DNA of 64,000 nucleotides from Antedon mediterranea (lineage: Eukaryota > Echinodermata > Crinoidea > Comatulida > Antedonidae), in the NCBI RefSeq assembly GCF_964355755.1, contig NC_092674.1, forward strand, positions 1,121,001-1,185,000. Reading direction: 5' to 3'. This document shows, piece after piece, positions 12,330 to 25,500 of this stretch. The notes beneath the pieces are model-generated. The model was given only the letters and a program-made list of their open reading frames with translations. It made no database searches and was not told the DNA's origin. Numbering within the stretch: position 1 is the stretch's first letter; each line of letters opens with the position of its first letter. The position numbers and the translations under genes were made by a program.

Positions 12330-12425
12330 TACTACAGTACTAATGGTTTAGTCAAGACTACTTCATGAAATAAATGGTACTACAGTACTAATGGTTTAGT
12401 CAAGACTACTTCATGAAATATTTGT
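12330..12425. repeat. Two-copy tandem duplication, 48-bp period
   Basis: TACTACAGTACTAATGG...CATGAAATA occurs twice head to tail. The right copy has one partial unit near 48630-48662, so this is a recent left-copy duplication. Confidence 0.8.
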
Positions 12426-13347
12426 TGTTTAGGCATAAGTGAGTAACATTATTAAACTACAAATTGAGATATTCAAAGTTTGATTTTATTCATATTTTTC
12501 ATTTCATTTTTCATGTTTTAGGGAACAAAAACAAATCCTTGACTATAAAATAAATTTTGATTCAAACAGATTCAAGATTTTGACTTATTTCCTTTCTTTT
12601 TCTTTTGTCTTTTTGATTTTAATTCTTTTGGAAGAACTTTAACTTTATCAATGTTGACTTCTACATAATATTGTGATTTTGAATGAGTGTCCGACAAAGA
12701 ACCCTGCTCAAGTGTTCTTTTCACTCCTACATCTTTCGGTTCTTGTGTATCAACATTATCTTCAGTTTTAAGTTTTTTTTTCTCTGGTTCCTCTACATCT
12801 TTTAAATCTTCCGTCGATTTCTTTGTATTTGTAGAGTTATCTTGTTGTTCTCTGGCAATGTTTCTTGGATGACTTCTCTTAAGATTTTCTAAATTAACCT
12901 TGTTTTCTTGAAGCCATGGTAAATTTAAACAGGTGTTTTCTTTATAATCAATTCCACCAGACCGTCAAACACACTGTCTTCTCCATTTGTTTTCTGAAAT
13001 GTTAATGAACATTCATAATATAGATGTTGAATAGCATAACATAAAATATACTGAGGCATGGACAAAAAGGAAAAATATTTTTTTTTATTACTGTATTATG
13101 GGTAAATGGCATATATGTTATCATTCTATTAAGGTATCCCCTGGAAAATGTGTATACACTACTGTTATTAAGAACTACACACCTTAAATCCGATAGCCAT
13201 AACAGTTTTAAGATTGAGCAACGGTGCAAGAACCTCACTCAGTTTGAAAAGACACAAAGCTGGCGTTTCTCGTGTTGCACTTAATGCGTACAAATGGTTC
13301 GTCATGTGACTCGGCTTGGTTGAACGACAGAGCACTGCGCAACATAG

Positions 13348-13720
13348 GAGCGGGGTTGGTGAAATCTGTCCATAATAGGTTACTTTTCTGTCCATAATAG
13401 GTTACTTTCTGTCCATAATAGGGACTAGAGGGCGCTGTTGTTTGTCCATAATAGGTGACTTTCATAATTGGCTGTCCAAAATAGGTGACTTTTTGTCCAC
13501 AATAGGCGAGTTTATTGGAGTAGTGCGCCATCCATTGTGTTGTCCATAATAGGTGATTTTGTTGGCGTACTCGTACGTAGTTTATTTCGCGAGTAGAAGT
13601 AATACTAATTTGCTTTCTGTTCAGACTTCGAGGCTACCTAGGAGGCCTAATTAGTATAAATATTTAAGTCTTTCTAGCCTAGGCCTAGCTAGGCTAGGGC
13701 CTAGTCCTGTTAGTTAGGCT
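13348..13720 (+). repeat. Left terminal inverted repeat of element A
   Basis: It contains at least seven copies of GTCCATAATAGG or close variants (GTCCAAAATAGG, GTCCACAATAGG) spaced about 20-40 bp apart. They are followed by a unique stretch that includes GCGCCATCCATTGTG and GCGAGTAGAAGTAAT. The reverse complement is found at 35423-35266 and then 19427-about 19150. Repeated subterminal motifs are typical transposase-binding arrays, but binding here is inference. Confidence 0.88.
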
Positions 13721-13721
13721 A

Positions 13722-15133
13722 CAGGGCCGTAGCCAGGATCTGTCAAGGGGGGGTTCGCACACTAAGTATTTGGGTCACCCCCACCCCCATACCTACCCAC
13801 CCCCATACCTACCCCCCCCCCCCTGAGGCGAAGCAAATTTTGTTAAATGACACCCCTAGATGGCCGGAAAAGACACTCTCATGCAGCATGCTACCAATGA
13901 GCAAAACGATCGTACTTGGACTCGTTGCTTGTTGCCGTATGTTAGATGCGCGTGCTCTGTGCGGAACCGCCGATTGTTTGATCATTTACTCGATATTTTG
14001 TTTTGCGTTCAAGTTCAATGCGAACGTACGTCTAGGAGAGAAGCCCCGAAAAAAGCACACTGGGTGAAGCAGGCCCGTAGCCAGGGGGGGTTTTTATGGT
14101 TCGGGCGAACCCCCCCTTTACAGCGAACCCCCCTTAACCGACTGCGAACCCCCATCCCCGACATGCCCAATACCTCACCCTCATCTACGAAAATCGTCCA
14201 AATACGTGCCCCACAGTACAAAAAGTTGTTCGTAAATTAAAAAATTCGTAAACTCGTTCGGAATAACTCATACAGTACCTTCTTCCCTGTATGAGCGTAC
14301 TTCGAGCGATATAGTCTGTAAAGAGTTGCAAATGAATTGCGGATTTTAACCTGAAAAATAAATGTTTGGTCCCTGCATGTAACATGATATTGACGCGCCT
14401 CACAGCGAGCTGGGGGACGAACGATTCGTACAAAGGACACCGCCAGACAACTGCGTACCAATTGTTTAGATCACTTGTAGTCAGGCAGCATGCATAAAGT
14501 ATATAGCCTTCCGACATACATCAGTATTTATGTGTGGCTATGAAGTGTAATGTATCATAGAGGATTATAGTGAATATTAATATTTTACACTATAATATCT
14601 ATGGTATCATGTACTATAGTTCACATTATGGCATCCGATTATTTTTTTCTAGACCACCAGCCGATACGTACTCAATGTATCAATATCACCTATTTACATT
14701 GGCATATTTAATTTCCTCAACAAATTGCTGTAAATAAATATTATAGATAAAGCTATAATAAGAATTGCATTTGCCTTCATCCAGTGTGCTTTTTTCGGGG
14801 CTTCTCCTAGACGTACGTTCGCATTGAACTTGAACGCAAAACAAAATATCGAGTAAATGATCAAACAATCGGCGGTTCCGCACAGAGCACGCGCATCTAA
14901 CATACGGCAACAAATGTTATCGTTTAAATAGTCCACGAGTCCAAGTACGATCGTTTTGCTCATTGGTAGCATGCTGCATGAGAGTGTCTTTTCCGGCCAT
15001 CTAGGGGTGTCATTTAACAAAATTTGCTTCGCCTCAGGCCCCACCCCAGGAAGGGGGGGGGGGGGGGGGTATGGGGGTGACCCAAATACTTAGTGTGCGA
15101 ACCCCCCCTTGACAGATCCTGGCTACGGCCCTG
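13722..15133. mobile_element. Palindromic element E with CAGGGCCGTAGCC ends
   Basis: Arms of about 350 bp (13722-14069 and 14773-15133) are reverse complements, starting CAGGGCCGTAGCCAGGATCT and containing G/C homopolymer runs. The centre (about 14070-14772) begins with another similar end, CAGGCCCGTAGCCAGG, so a second related element may sit inside. Bases about 14635-14780 are also the reverse complement of 15134-15275, so inversion or template switching has occurred. No clear target duplication was found. Short frames here are shadows of the palindrome. Confidence 0.7.
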
Positions 15134-15693
15134 TGAAGGCAAATGCAATTCTTATTATAGCTCTATCTATAATATTTATTTACAGCAATTTGTTGAGGAA
15201 ATTAAATATGCTAATGTAAATAGGTGATATTGATACATTTGAGTACGTATAGAAAAAAATAATCGGATGTCATAATGTGACGGACAGACATTACGCAACT
15301 TACCATACTATTGCAAGTTTAAATAATTCACCAAACCCACACGTTCTTTTACAAAAATAAAAAATACCCCATAATACTCTAATAATAATATTGATAAAGT
15401 TTTATTTTTTTAAGATAATGAAAATGTAAACTGTTATTTTTATAAATGCATTGGTGTTTCAATGTAATTGTTGTATTTTTTTTTCTTTGGACTTATTTTG
15501 TTTTGTTAACAGTAATAATAAAAATCAATTTAATATTGAAAAAGACATCACAGTTCAGCACATCATTTAGGTCCTCCCCTATTTCAAAATTCTGGATCCA
15601 CATAGCTCAATGACAAACCATCCCAGTCTAAAGTGGATCAACAGCAGCACATCTCATCCATTTATTATATTGTTTAATTAAATGAATCAATTT
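15134..15693. other. AT-rich interior of element A
   Basis: The first ~140 bp are an inverted copy of 14635-14780. The rest is AT-rich with no gene or repeat recognised. Confidence 0.4.
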
Positions 15694-17399
15694 CGTATCC
15701 GGATATTCACCCCCTGGACATTTACCCCCCGGACAACTACCCCCCGGACAACCACCACCTGGACCACTACCCCCTTAGGACAACTACCCCTTTAGGACAA
15801 CTACCCCCCGGACAAATACCCCCCGGACAACTACCCCCTTAGGACAACAACCCCCTTAGGACAACTACCCCCTGGACAACTACCCCCCGGACAATTACCC
15901 CCTAGGAACAATTACCCCTCGGACAATTACCACCCGGACAATTACCCCCCGGACAATTACCACCCAGAAAACTATCCCTTTAGAACACCCTAACCACCCA
16001 GACCATTCAACAACCTGACTCTGCAACAGTGTATAATAGGAATTAATAACTATATTTTAATTCGTTACTTTGACGAATTACTATTCATTATTGTAAGCAA
16101 AAGTAAAAGATTGAACATAAATATAGCCTGGTATAAACTGAAGATCGTCACACATGATCATAGGATAGTCGAACGTATTATATAGTACTCCCTGTATTTA
16201 CTGTAAAGACTGGGTTCGCTAATAATAATAATAATTTTTGCGTCAGGACAATGCTTCGATAACCACTGGTCTTAAAAGAATTAATATTTGTCTAAAATTT
16301 GTCATATATGTATTTTTGTACACTTGAAGAATAATATCACTTTTGATATTTGACCTCAATGTTCACTCACCGAATAAACGTCGATCTTTAAATAAATTCC
16401 CCTCAAATAAACGGTGACCATGTCACTCCCATGAAACATCATATGGAATAATCGGCGTCTATTTCCATTAGATTATACCCCCTCCCACTGAATAAACAAC
16501 TTTCTTCCAATAAATGTCCACCTAAAAACCACCTAAACAATAAACAGCCCAGGCCGTTTTTTCAATAAATACGGTACTTTAAATCTAGCACATCTAGGGT
16601 CTAGCGTGCTGTTAAACAGAATAATCGGTTAAAAACGGGTGTTTCGAAACTAGAGACCCGAGACCAGAGACCCGAGACCATATACGAAAAGGGAGACCTA
16701 AATATACGAAAAGGGAGACCCACGTACGAAAAGGGAGACCCCACTATACGAAAAGGGAGACCCCACTATACGAAAAGGGAGACCCTAATATACGAAAAGG
16801 GAGACCTAAATATACGAAAAGGGAGACCCAATTATACGAAAGGGAGACCCAAATATACAAAATGGGAGGCCCAAATATACGAAAAGGGAGACCCACTATA
16901 AGAAAAGGGAGACCCACTATAAGAAAAGGGAGACCCCACTATACGAAAAGAGAGACCACACTATACGAAAAGGGAGACCCTAATATACGAAAAGGGAGAC
17001 CCAAATATAGGTCTCCCTTTTCGTATTGGGTCTCGTTTCAGGTCTCTGGTCTCGGATCTCTAGTTTCGAAACACCCGTTAAAAACAGATGATTTCATTTT
17101 TACAGAAACCGGTCCTATATATTTGTCTACTTTTGGATGGGGGGGGGGGGTAGTTGACCGGGGGGTAGTTGACCGGGGGGTAGTTACCCGGGGGGTAGTT
17201 ATCCTAAGGGGTAGTTGTCCTAAGGGGGTGGTTGTCCGGGGGGTAGTTGTCCGGGGGTTGTTATCCTAAGGGGGTAGTTGTCCTAAGGGGGTAGTTGTCC
17301 GGGGGGTAGTTGTCCGGGGGGTAGTTGTCCTAAGGGGGTAGTTGTCCGGGTGGTAAACATCCGGGGGGTAACTGTCTAGGGGGTAGGTGTCCTAGAACC
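15694..17399. mobile_element. Foldback element D with short tandem-repeat arms
   Basis: It is flanked by the 8-bp direct repeat ATCAATTT (15686-15693 and 17400-17407). The left arm (about 15705-16000) is about 18 degenerate units of roughly 13-17 bp built on GGACAACTACCCCC. The right arm (about 17135-17395) is the inverted form, GGGGGTAGTTGTCC. The central domain is AT-rich and contains element C. Arms made of ~15-bp tandem repeats with 8-bp duplications resemble the TU foldback elements described in sea urchins; that likeness is from memory. No coding sequence is seen. Confidence 0.75.
16637..17076. mobile_element. Element C: 440-bp inverted-repeat element with internal 20-bp tandem array
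   Basis: A 9-bp target duplication GTTAAAAAC flanks it at 16628-16636 and 17077-17085. Termini begin GGGTGTTTCGAAACTAGAGA, followed by CCGAGACC repeats, and are inverted at the right end. Between them is an array of about 15 units of TATACGAAAAGGGAGACCC (19-21 bp). One inverted unit occurs next to the right end. It is nested inside element D. A small frame across the array (16862-17269) is a repeat artefact. Confidence 0.88.
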
Positions 17400-17407
17400 A
17401 TCAATTT

Positions 17408-19149
17408 TAATGTTTAATAATAAGAAATACAACAATAAATCAAGTTTACATACACGCAGTGTACAATCAACACCTTTGTTCTGTATTCAGAACAGTTTAT
17501 TCAAAATCTAAATCACATTTAAAAAATACTGAATTATATTAATTTTAAAAGTGTAAAAACATGGTTAAACTACAATTTAAAAAATAGCAAGGATAAATAA
17601 ATGCACCATAATTATTATGTTTATTACTATAATTATTGATCGATGATTATGATCAAAAATAATATGTTGAAGTGATGTACTTTTTCATTTCAGCAGCATA
17701 CTGTATATGAGCAGAATATCAAACATCTGTATGCCTATAATAAAAAAAGGAAGCATTTAAATACTATAATAATCTTTAAGTATTGTCATAGAGATATCTA
17801 TAATATCTCTATGGTATTGTATAATGCAAGTAACTTCAATCTTAGTAATGCTGAGACAAATTTTCATGTTGTATGGTGGGAAACAGTTATGTTTAAATAT
17901 TTTATTGCATTTAAAAAAAGATATGTAGGATTGTTTTACTAAATTTAAGTTTATACCAGTTGTTAGAGTCAATTATTACCATACTCACTATATGAAAACT
18001 GATATTAAATGTTTTAAAGACAAATGCTTTATTGAATGAATGCTTTAATAATATAACATTCAATTAAATTTTGAAATATTTTCTGCATGAATTTATTAGT
18101 GGATTTATCTATTCTTTGTACTGTGATTGTAATGTTTATAATGAATGGAAATAAAAAAAAAAATATCTCCTTTTAATTTCTTAGCAATTCAAATGAATAG
18201 AATATTTCAAATCAAATGTTAAAAATTAATTTTCATGTATTGTCAGTTTTTCTACTACGCTACTGATAAAATTCAGTTTGTCTCTCTAAAAATGTTTGAC
18301 TAAATTGTATCCTTCTTTTCCGAAGATTACTTTTGCAAACAAATACTTTTTCTAAATAGGCTTTTTCTTGGGATTTTATTGAAAAATGTCCTAAAAGATG
18401 TAGGCCTAGTGGGTTGTATGTAAAGTATTTTTCTTCAATTGTAGGTTGGGCCTATCTGTTACTTACCCTAGTTAATAGAAATGTCCATGCTACTGTACTA
18501 TAACATTGATCAGAAGATACACTGTACACAATCTTTGATACATGCAAAAAATATGGGAAAAATTGAGATTTAAATAGATGACATAATTAATAACATACAG
18601 TAACAATAGCTCTGGCTCTACTATACTGCCAACCTACTAACTGTCCGAACTGTCTGGATAAGACTCATTCATTCAAAAAATAATAAAAAAAAACAAAAAT
18701 TTGAATAGGTCAATCTAGCAATCTAGATGTCTGATTTGAAGACAAACTACCAATAGGTCTAGTAGACTAGGCTAGTAGTAGCTGATTTCGGTCTTCAAAG
18801 TATAGTAGTGGGCGGTGGTGGCAGTGGTAGTAAAAGACTGTATAGTGACTATAGTCCGCCAGACCTGACCTGCAGTTAGGCAGTATAGTTACGAGTATTC
18901 TGTAAAATATTCATATTAAAATAATAAAAAAACAGATAATGAGGATAGGCCTAGTTGTTTGTAGTAGGAAACCTATCTACCTAATATGAGCCCATGTCAT
19001 TTGTATTCCTACTGTAGCAGGGAGGTACCCCCTGCTGTAAGGTAGGCCTAGAAAAAAAAAAGCTCACATTTCATTAGTGGACAATAACAAATGGACTCCA
19101 GCTAGGCCAAAGCTAGTACAGTAGTAGTACAGTACTATTTTATGCCTGA
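17408..19149. other. AT-rich interior of element A, no gene seen
   Basis: No conserved coding blocks were recognised on either strand. A short palindrome around CATAGAGATATC/GATATCTCTATG lies near 17787-17816. From about 18700 the sequence becomes rich in TAGGCCTA-type motifs. Confidence 0.4.
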
Positions 19150-19427
19150 GGTAGCCTAACTAAAACAGGACTAGCCTAGGCTAGGCCTATAGGCCCTAGA
19201 GGCTAGAGAGACTTAAATAATTATACTAATTAGGCCTCCTACTAGTACCCTACTAGCTAGGCCTAGGTAGCCTCGAAGTCTGAAGAGAAAGCAAATTAGT
19301 ATTAACTAATAATAGTTATTACTTCTACTCGCGAAATAAACTACGTACGTACGAGTACGCCAACAAAATCACCTATTATGGACAACACAATGGATGGCGC
19401 ACTACTCCAATAAACTCGCCTATTGTG
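19150..19427 (-). repeat. Inner part of the right terminal inverted repeat of element A
   Basis: This is the reverse complement of about 13500-13720, including CCTCGAAGTCTGAA and ACTTCTACTCGCGAAATAAA. It ends at CCTATTGTG, the duplicated target of element B. The outer part of the same repeat resumes at 35266-35423. Confidence 0.85.
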
Positions 19428-19575
19428 GCTTGTGTCAAGCTAGCCAACAATAAGCCAGCCAACAATAAGCCAGCCCACTTTTATTTTTTCCAGCCAACAA
19501 TAACTATGAAACGCCGTTTGTGCATTCTTTACATTTTCATTGTTACTTATGGCTTTTATGGTATTAGGAATTAAA

Positions 19576-22500
19576 TATTTGTGAGAAAAACGGCGGATTG
19601 TTCCTGGGATTCACTTGGTGGGATTATACTAGGGTACCCCCTTAGTCGTCCAGTATAAGTTAGAGTGGGACCACTGGTCCCGTTTACTCAGCCCTCATCT
19701 TTAAAATTTGAGTGTAACTCAATTACGATTTTTAAAATATAGTTAAATTTGAAACTGTATTTGTGAGAAAATGGCGGATTGTTCCTGGGAGTCACTTGGT
19801 GGGATTATACTAGGGTACCCCCTTAGTCGTCCAGTATAAGTTAGAGTGCGACCACTGGTCCCGTTTACTCAGCCCTCATCTTTAAAATTTGAGTGTCACT
19901 CAATTACAATTTTTAAAATATAGTTAAATTTGAAACTGTATTGGTGAGAAAATGGCGGATTGTTCCTGGGAGTCACTTGGTGGGATTATACTAGGGTACC
20001 TTCTTAGTCGTACAGTATAAGTTAGAGTGGGACCACTGGTACCGTTTACTCAGCCCTCATCTTTTAAATTTGAGTGTAACTCATTTACGATTTAAAAAAT
20101 ATAGTGAAATTTGATACTGTATTTGTGAGAAAATGGCGGATTGTTCCTGGGAGTCACTTGGTGGGATTATACTAGGGTACCTCCTTAGTTGTCCAGTATA
20201 AGTTAGAGTGGGACCACTTGTCCCGTTTACTCAGCCCTCATCTTTAAAATTTGAGTGTAACTCATTTACGATTTTTAAAATATAGTGAAATTTGATACTG
20301 TGTTTGTGAAAAAACGGCGGATTGTTCCTTAGAGTCACTTGGTGGGATTATACTAGGGTACCCCCTTAGTCGTCCAGTAGAAGTTAGAGTGGGACCACTG
20401 GTCCCGTTTACTCAGCCCTCATCTTTTAAATATGAGTGTAACTCATTTACGATTTTTAAAATATAGTGAAATTTGATACTGTATTTGTGAGAAAACGGCG
20501 GATTGTTCCTGAGAGTCACTTGGTGGGATTATACTAGAGTGCCTCCTTAGTCGTCCAGTATAAGTTAGAGTGGGACCACTGGTCCCGTTTACTCAGCCCT
20601 CATCTTTTAAATTTGAGTGTAACTCATTTACGATTTTAAAAATATAGTGAAATTAGATACTGTATTTGTGAGAAAACGGCGGATTGTTCCTGGGAGTCAC
20701 ATGGTGGGATTATACTAAGGTACGTCCTTAGTCGTCCAGTATAAGTTAGAGTGCGACCACTGGTTCCGTTTACTCAGCCCTCATCTTTTAAATTTGAGTG
20801 TAACTCAATTACGATAACAAATTTTAAAATATAGTGAAAATTGATACTGTATTTGTGAGAAAATGGCGGATTGTTCCTGGGAGTCACTTGGTGGGATTAT
20901 ACTAGGGTACCTCCTTAGTTGTCCAGTAGAAGTTAGAGTGGGACCACTGGTCCCGTTTACTCAGCCCTCATCTTTAACGTTTGAGTGTAACTCAATTACG
21001 ATTAATATTTTAAAATATAGTGAAATTTGATATTGTATTTGTGAGAAAATGGCGGATTGTTCCCGGGAGTCACTTGGTGGGATTATACTAGGGTACCTCC
21101 TTAGTTTGTCCAGTTTAAGTTAGAGTGGGACCACTGGTCCCGTTTACTCAGTCCTTATCTTTAAAATTAGAGTGTAACTCAATTACGATTAATATTTTAA
21201 AATATAGTGAAATTTGATACAGTACTGTATTTGTGAAAAAATGGCGGATTGGTCCTGGCAGTCACTTGGTAGGATTATACTAGGGTACCTCCTTAGTCGT
21301 CCAGTATAAGTTAGAGTGGGACTACTGGTTCCGTTTACTCAGCCCTCATCTTTAAAATGTGAGTGTAACTCATTTACGATTTTTAAAATATAGTGAAATT
21401 TGAAACTGTATTTGTGAGAAAACGGCGGATTGTTCCCGAGAGTCACTTGGTGGGATTATACTAGGGTACCTCCTTAGTCGTACAGTATAAGTTAGAGTGG
21501 GACCACTGGTACCGTTTACTCAGCCCTCATCTTTTAAATTTGAGTGTAACTCATTTACGATTTAAAAAATATAGTGAAATTTGATACTGTATTTGTGAGA
21601 AAATGGCGGATTGTTCCTGGGAGTCACTTGGTGGGATTATACTAGGGTACCTCCTTAGTTGTCCAGTATAAGTTAGAGTGGGACCACTTGTCCCGTTTAC
21701 TCAGCCCTCATCTTTAAAATTTGAGTGTAACTCATTTACGATTTTTAAAATATAGTGAAATTTGATACTGTGTTTGTAAGAAAACGGCGGATTGTTCCTT
21801 AGAGTCACTTGGTGGGATTATACTAGGGCACCCCCTTAGTCGTCCAGTATAAGTTAGAGTGGGACCACTGGTCCCGTTTACTCAGCCCTCATCTTTTAAA
21901 TATGAGTGTAACTCATTTACGATTTTTAAAATATAGTGAAATTTGATACTGTATTTGTGAGAAAACGGCGGATTGTTCCTGAGAGTCACTTGGTGGGATT
22001 ATACTAGAGTGCCTCCTTAGTCGTCCAGTATAAGTTAGAGTGGGACCACTGGTCCCGTTTAATCAGCCCTCATCTTTTAAATTTGAGTGTAACTCATTTA
22101 CGATTTTAAAAATATAGTGAAATTAGATACTGTATTTGTGAGAAAACGGCGGATTGTTCCTGGGAGTCACATGGTGGGATTATACTAAGGTACGTCCTTA
22201 GTCGTCCAGTATAAGTTAGAGTGCGACCACTGGTTCCGTTTACTCAGCCCTCATCTTTTAAATTTGAGTGTAACTCAATTACGATAACAAATTTTAAAAT
22301 ATAGTGAAAATTGATACTGTATTTGTGAGAAAATGGCGGATTGTTCCTGGGAGTCACTTGGTGGGATTATACTAGGGTACCTCCTTAGTTGTCCAGTAGA
22401 AGTTAGAGTGGGACCACTGGTCCCGTTTACTCAGCCCTCATCTTTAACGTTTGAGTGTAACTCAATTACGATTAATATTTTAAAATATAGTGAAATTTGA

Positions 22501-25500
22501 TATTGTATTTGTGAGAAAATGGCGGATTGTTCCCGGGAGTCACTTGGTGGGATTATACTAGGGTACCTCCTTAGTTTGTCCAGTTTAAGTTAGAGTGGGA
22601 CCACTGGTCCCGTTTACTCAGCCCTTATCTTTAAAATTAGAGTGTAACTCAATTACGATTAATATTTTAAAATATAGTGAAATTTGATACTGTATTTGTG
22701 AAAAAATGGCGGATTGGTCCTGGCAGTCACTTGGTAGGATTATACTAGGGTACCTCCTTAGTCGTCCAGTATAAGTTAGAGTGGGACTACTGGTTCCGTT
22801 TACTCAGCCCTCATCTTTAAAATGTGAGTGTAACTCATTTACGATTTTTAAAATATAGTGAAATTTGAAACTGTATTTGTGAGAAAACGGCGGATTGTTC
22901 CCGAGAGTCACTTGGTGGGATTATACTAGGGTACCTCCTTAGTCGTACAGTATAAGTTAGAGTGGGACCACTGGTACCGTTTAGTCAGCCCTTATCTTTA
23001 AAATTTGAGTGTAACTCATTTACGATTTAGAAAATATAGTGAAATTTTATACTGTATTTGTGAAAAAATGGCGGATTGTTCCTGGGAGTCACTTAGTGGG
23101 ATTATACTAGGGTACCTCCTTAGTTGTCCAGTATAAGTTAGAGTGGGATCACTGGTCCCGTTTACTCAGCCCTCATCTTTAAAATTTGAGTGTAACTCAT
23201 TTACGATTTTAAAAATATAGTGAAATTTGATACTGTATTTGTGCGAAAACGGCGGATTGTTCCTGAGAGTCATTTGGTGGGATTATACTAGGGTACCCCC
23301 TTAGTCGTCCAGTTTAAGTTAGAGTGGGACCACTGGTCCCGTTTACTCAGCCCTCATCTTTTACATTTGAGTGTAACTCATTTACGATTTTTAAAATATA
23401 GTGAAATTTGATACTGTATTTGTGAGAAAACGGCGGATTGTTCCTGGGAGTCACATGGTGGGATTATACTAAGGTACGTCCTTAGTCGTCCAGTATAAGT
23501 TAGAGTGCGACCACTGGTTCCGTTTACTCAGCCCTCATCTTTTAAATTTGAGTGTAACTCAATTACGATAAAAAAAATTTAAAATATAGTGAAAATTGAT
23601 ACTGTATTTGTGAGAAAATGGCGGATTGTTCCTGGGAGTCACTTGGTGAGATTATACTGGGGTACCTCCTTAGTTGTCCAGTTTAAGTTAGAGTGGGACC
23701 ACTGGTCCCGTTTACTCAGCCCTCATCTTTAATGTTTGAGTGTAACTCAATTACGATTAATATTTTGAAATATAGTGAAATTTGATACTATATTTGTGAG
23801 AAAATGGCAGATTGTTCCCGGGAGTCACTTGGTGGGATTATACTAGAGTGCCTCCTTAGTCGTCCAGTATAAGTTAGAGTGGGACCACTGGTCCCGTTTA
23901 ATCAGCCCTCATCTTTTAAATTTGAGTGTAACTCATTTACGATTTTAAAAATATAGTGAAATTAGATACTGTATTTGTGAGAAAACGGCGGATTGTTCCT
24001 GGGAGTCACATGGTGGGATTATACTAAGGTACGTCCTTAGTCGTCCAGTATAAGTTAGAGTGCGACCACTGGTTCCGTTTACTCAGCCCTCATCTTTTAA
24101 ATTTGAGTGTAACTCAATTACGATAACAAATTTTAAAATATAGTGAAAATTGATACTGTATTTGTGAGAAAATGGCGGATTGTTCCTGGGAGTCACTTGG
24201 TGGGATTATACTAGGGTACCTCCTTAGTTGTCCAGTAGAAGTTAGAGTGGGACCACTGGTCCCGTTTACTCAGCCCTCATCTTTAACGTTTGAGTGTAAC
24301 TCAATTACGATTAATATTTTAAAATATAGTGAAATTTGATATTGTATTTGTGAGAAAATGGCGGATTGTTCCCGGGAGTCACTTGGTGGGATTATACTAG
24401 GGTACCTCCTTAGTTTGTCCAGTTTAAGTTAGAGTGGGACCACTGGTCCCGTTTACTCAGCCCTTATCTTTAAAATTAGAGTGTAACTCAATTACGATTA
24501 ATATTTTAAAATATAGTGAAATTTGATACTGTATTTGTGAAAAAATGGCGGATTGGTCCTGGCAGTCACTTGGTAGGATTATACTAGGGTACCTCCTTAG
24601 TCGTCCAGTATAAGTTAGAGTGGGACTACTGGTTCCGTTTACTCAGCCCTCATCTTTAAAATGTGAGTGTAACTCATTTACGATTTTTAAAATATAGTGA
24701 AATTTGAAACTGTATTTGTGAGAAAACGGCGGATTGTTCCCGAGAGTCACTTGGTGGGATTATACTAGGGTACCTCCTTAGTCGTACAGTATAAGTTAGA
24801 GTGGGACCACTGGTACCGTTTAGTCAGCCCTTATCTTTAAAATTTGAGTGTAACTCATTTACGATTTAAAAAATATAGTGAAATTTTATACTGTATTTGT
24901 GAAAAAATGGCGGATTGTTCCTGGGAGTCACTTAGTGGGATTATACTAGGGTACCTCCTTAGTTGTCCAGTATAAGTTAGAGTGGGATCACTGGTCCCGT
25001 TTACTCAGCCCTCATCTTTAAAATTTGAGTGTAACTCATTTACGATTTTAAAAATATAGTGAAATTTGATACTGTATTTGTGCGAAAACGGCGGATTGTT
25101 CCTGAGAGTCATTTGGTGGGATTATACTAGGGTACCCCCTTAGTCGTCCAGTTTAAGTTAGAGTGGGACCACTGGTCCCGTTTACTCAGCCCTCATCTTT
25201 TACATTTGAGTGTAACTCATTTACGATTTTTAAAATATAGTGAAATTTGATACTGTATTTGTGAGAAAACGGCGGATTGTTCCTGGGAGTCACATGGTGG
25301 GATTATACTAAGGTACGTCCTTAGTCGTCCAGTATAAGTTAGAGTGCGACCACTGGTTCCGTTTACTCAGCCCTCATCTTTTAAATTTGAGTGTAACTCA
25401 ATTACGATAAAAAAAATTTAAAATATAGTGAAAATTGATACTGTATTTGTGAGAAAATGGCGGATTGTTCCTGGGAGTCACTTGGTGAGATTATACTGGG

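Noticed and set aside
13840-15044. Several 70-126-codon frames sharing the same peptide on both strands
   Set aside because: They are mirror frames of the palindromic element E and match no known protein.
16650-17020. Regular ~20-bp repeats that resemble a CRISPR array
   Set aside because: The repeats are contiguous, without unique spacers, and lie inside an inverted-repeat element in a eukaryotic genome.
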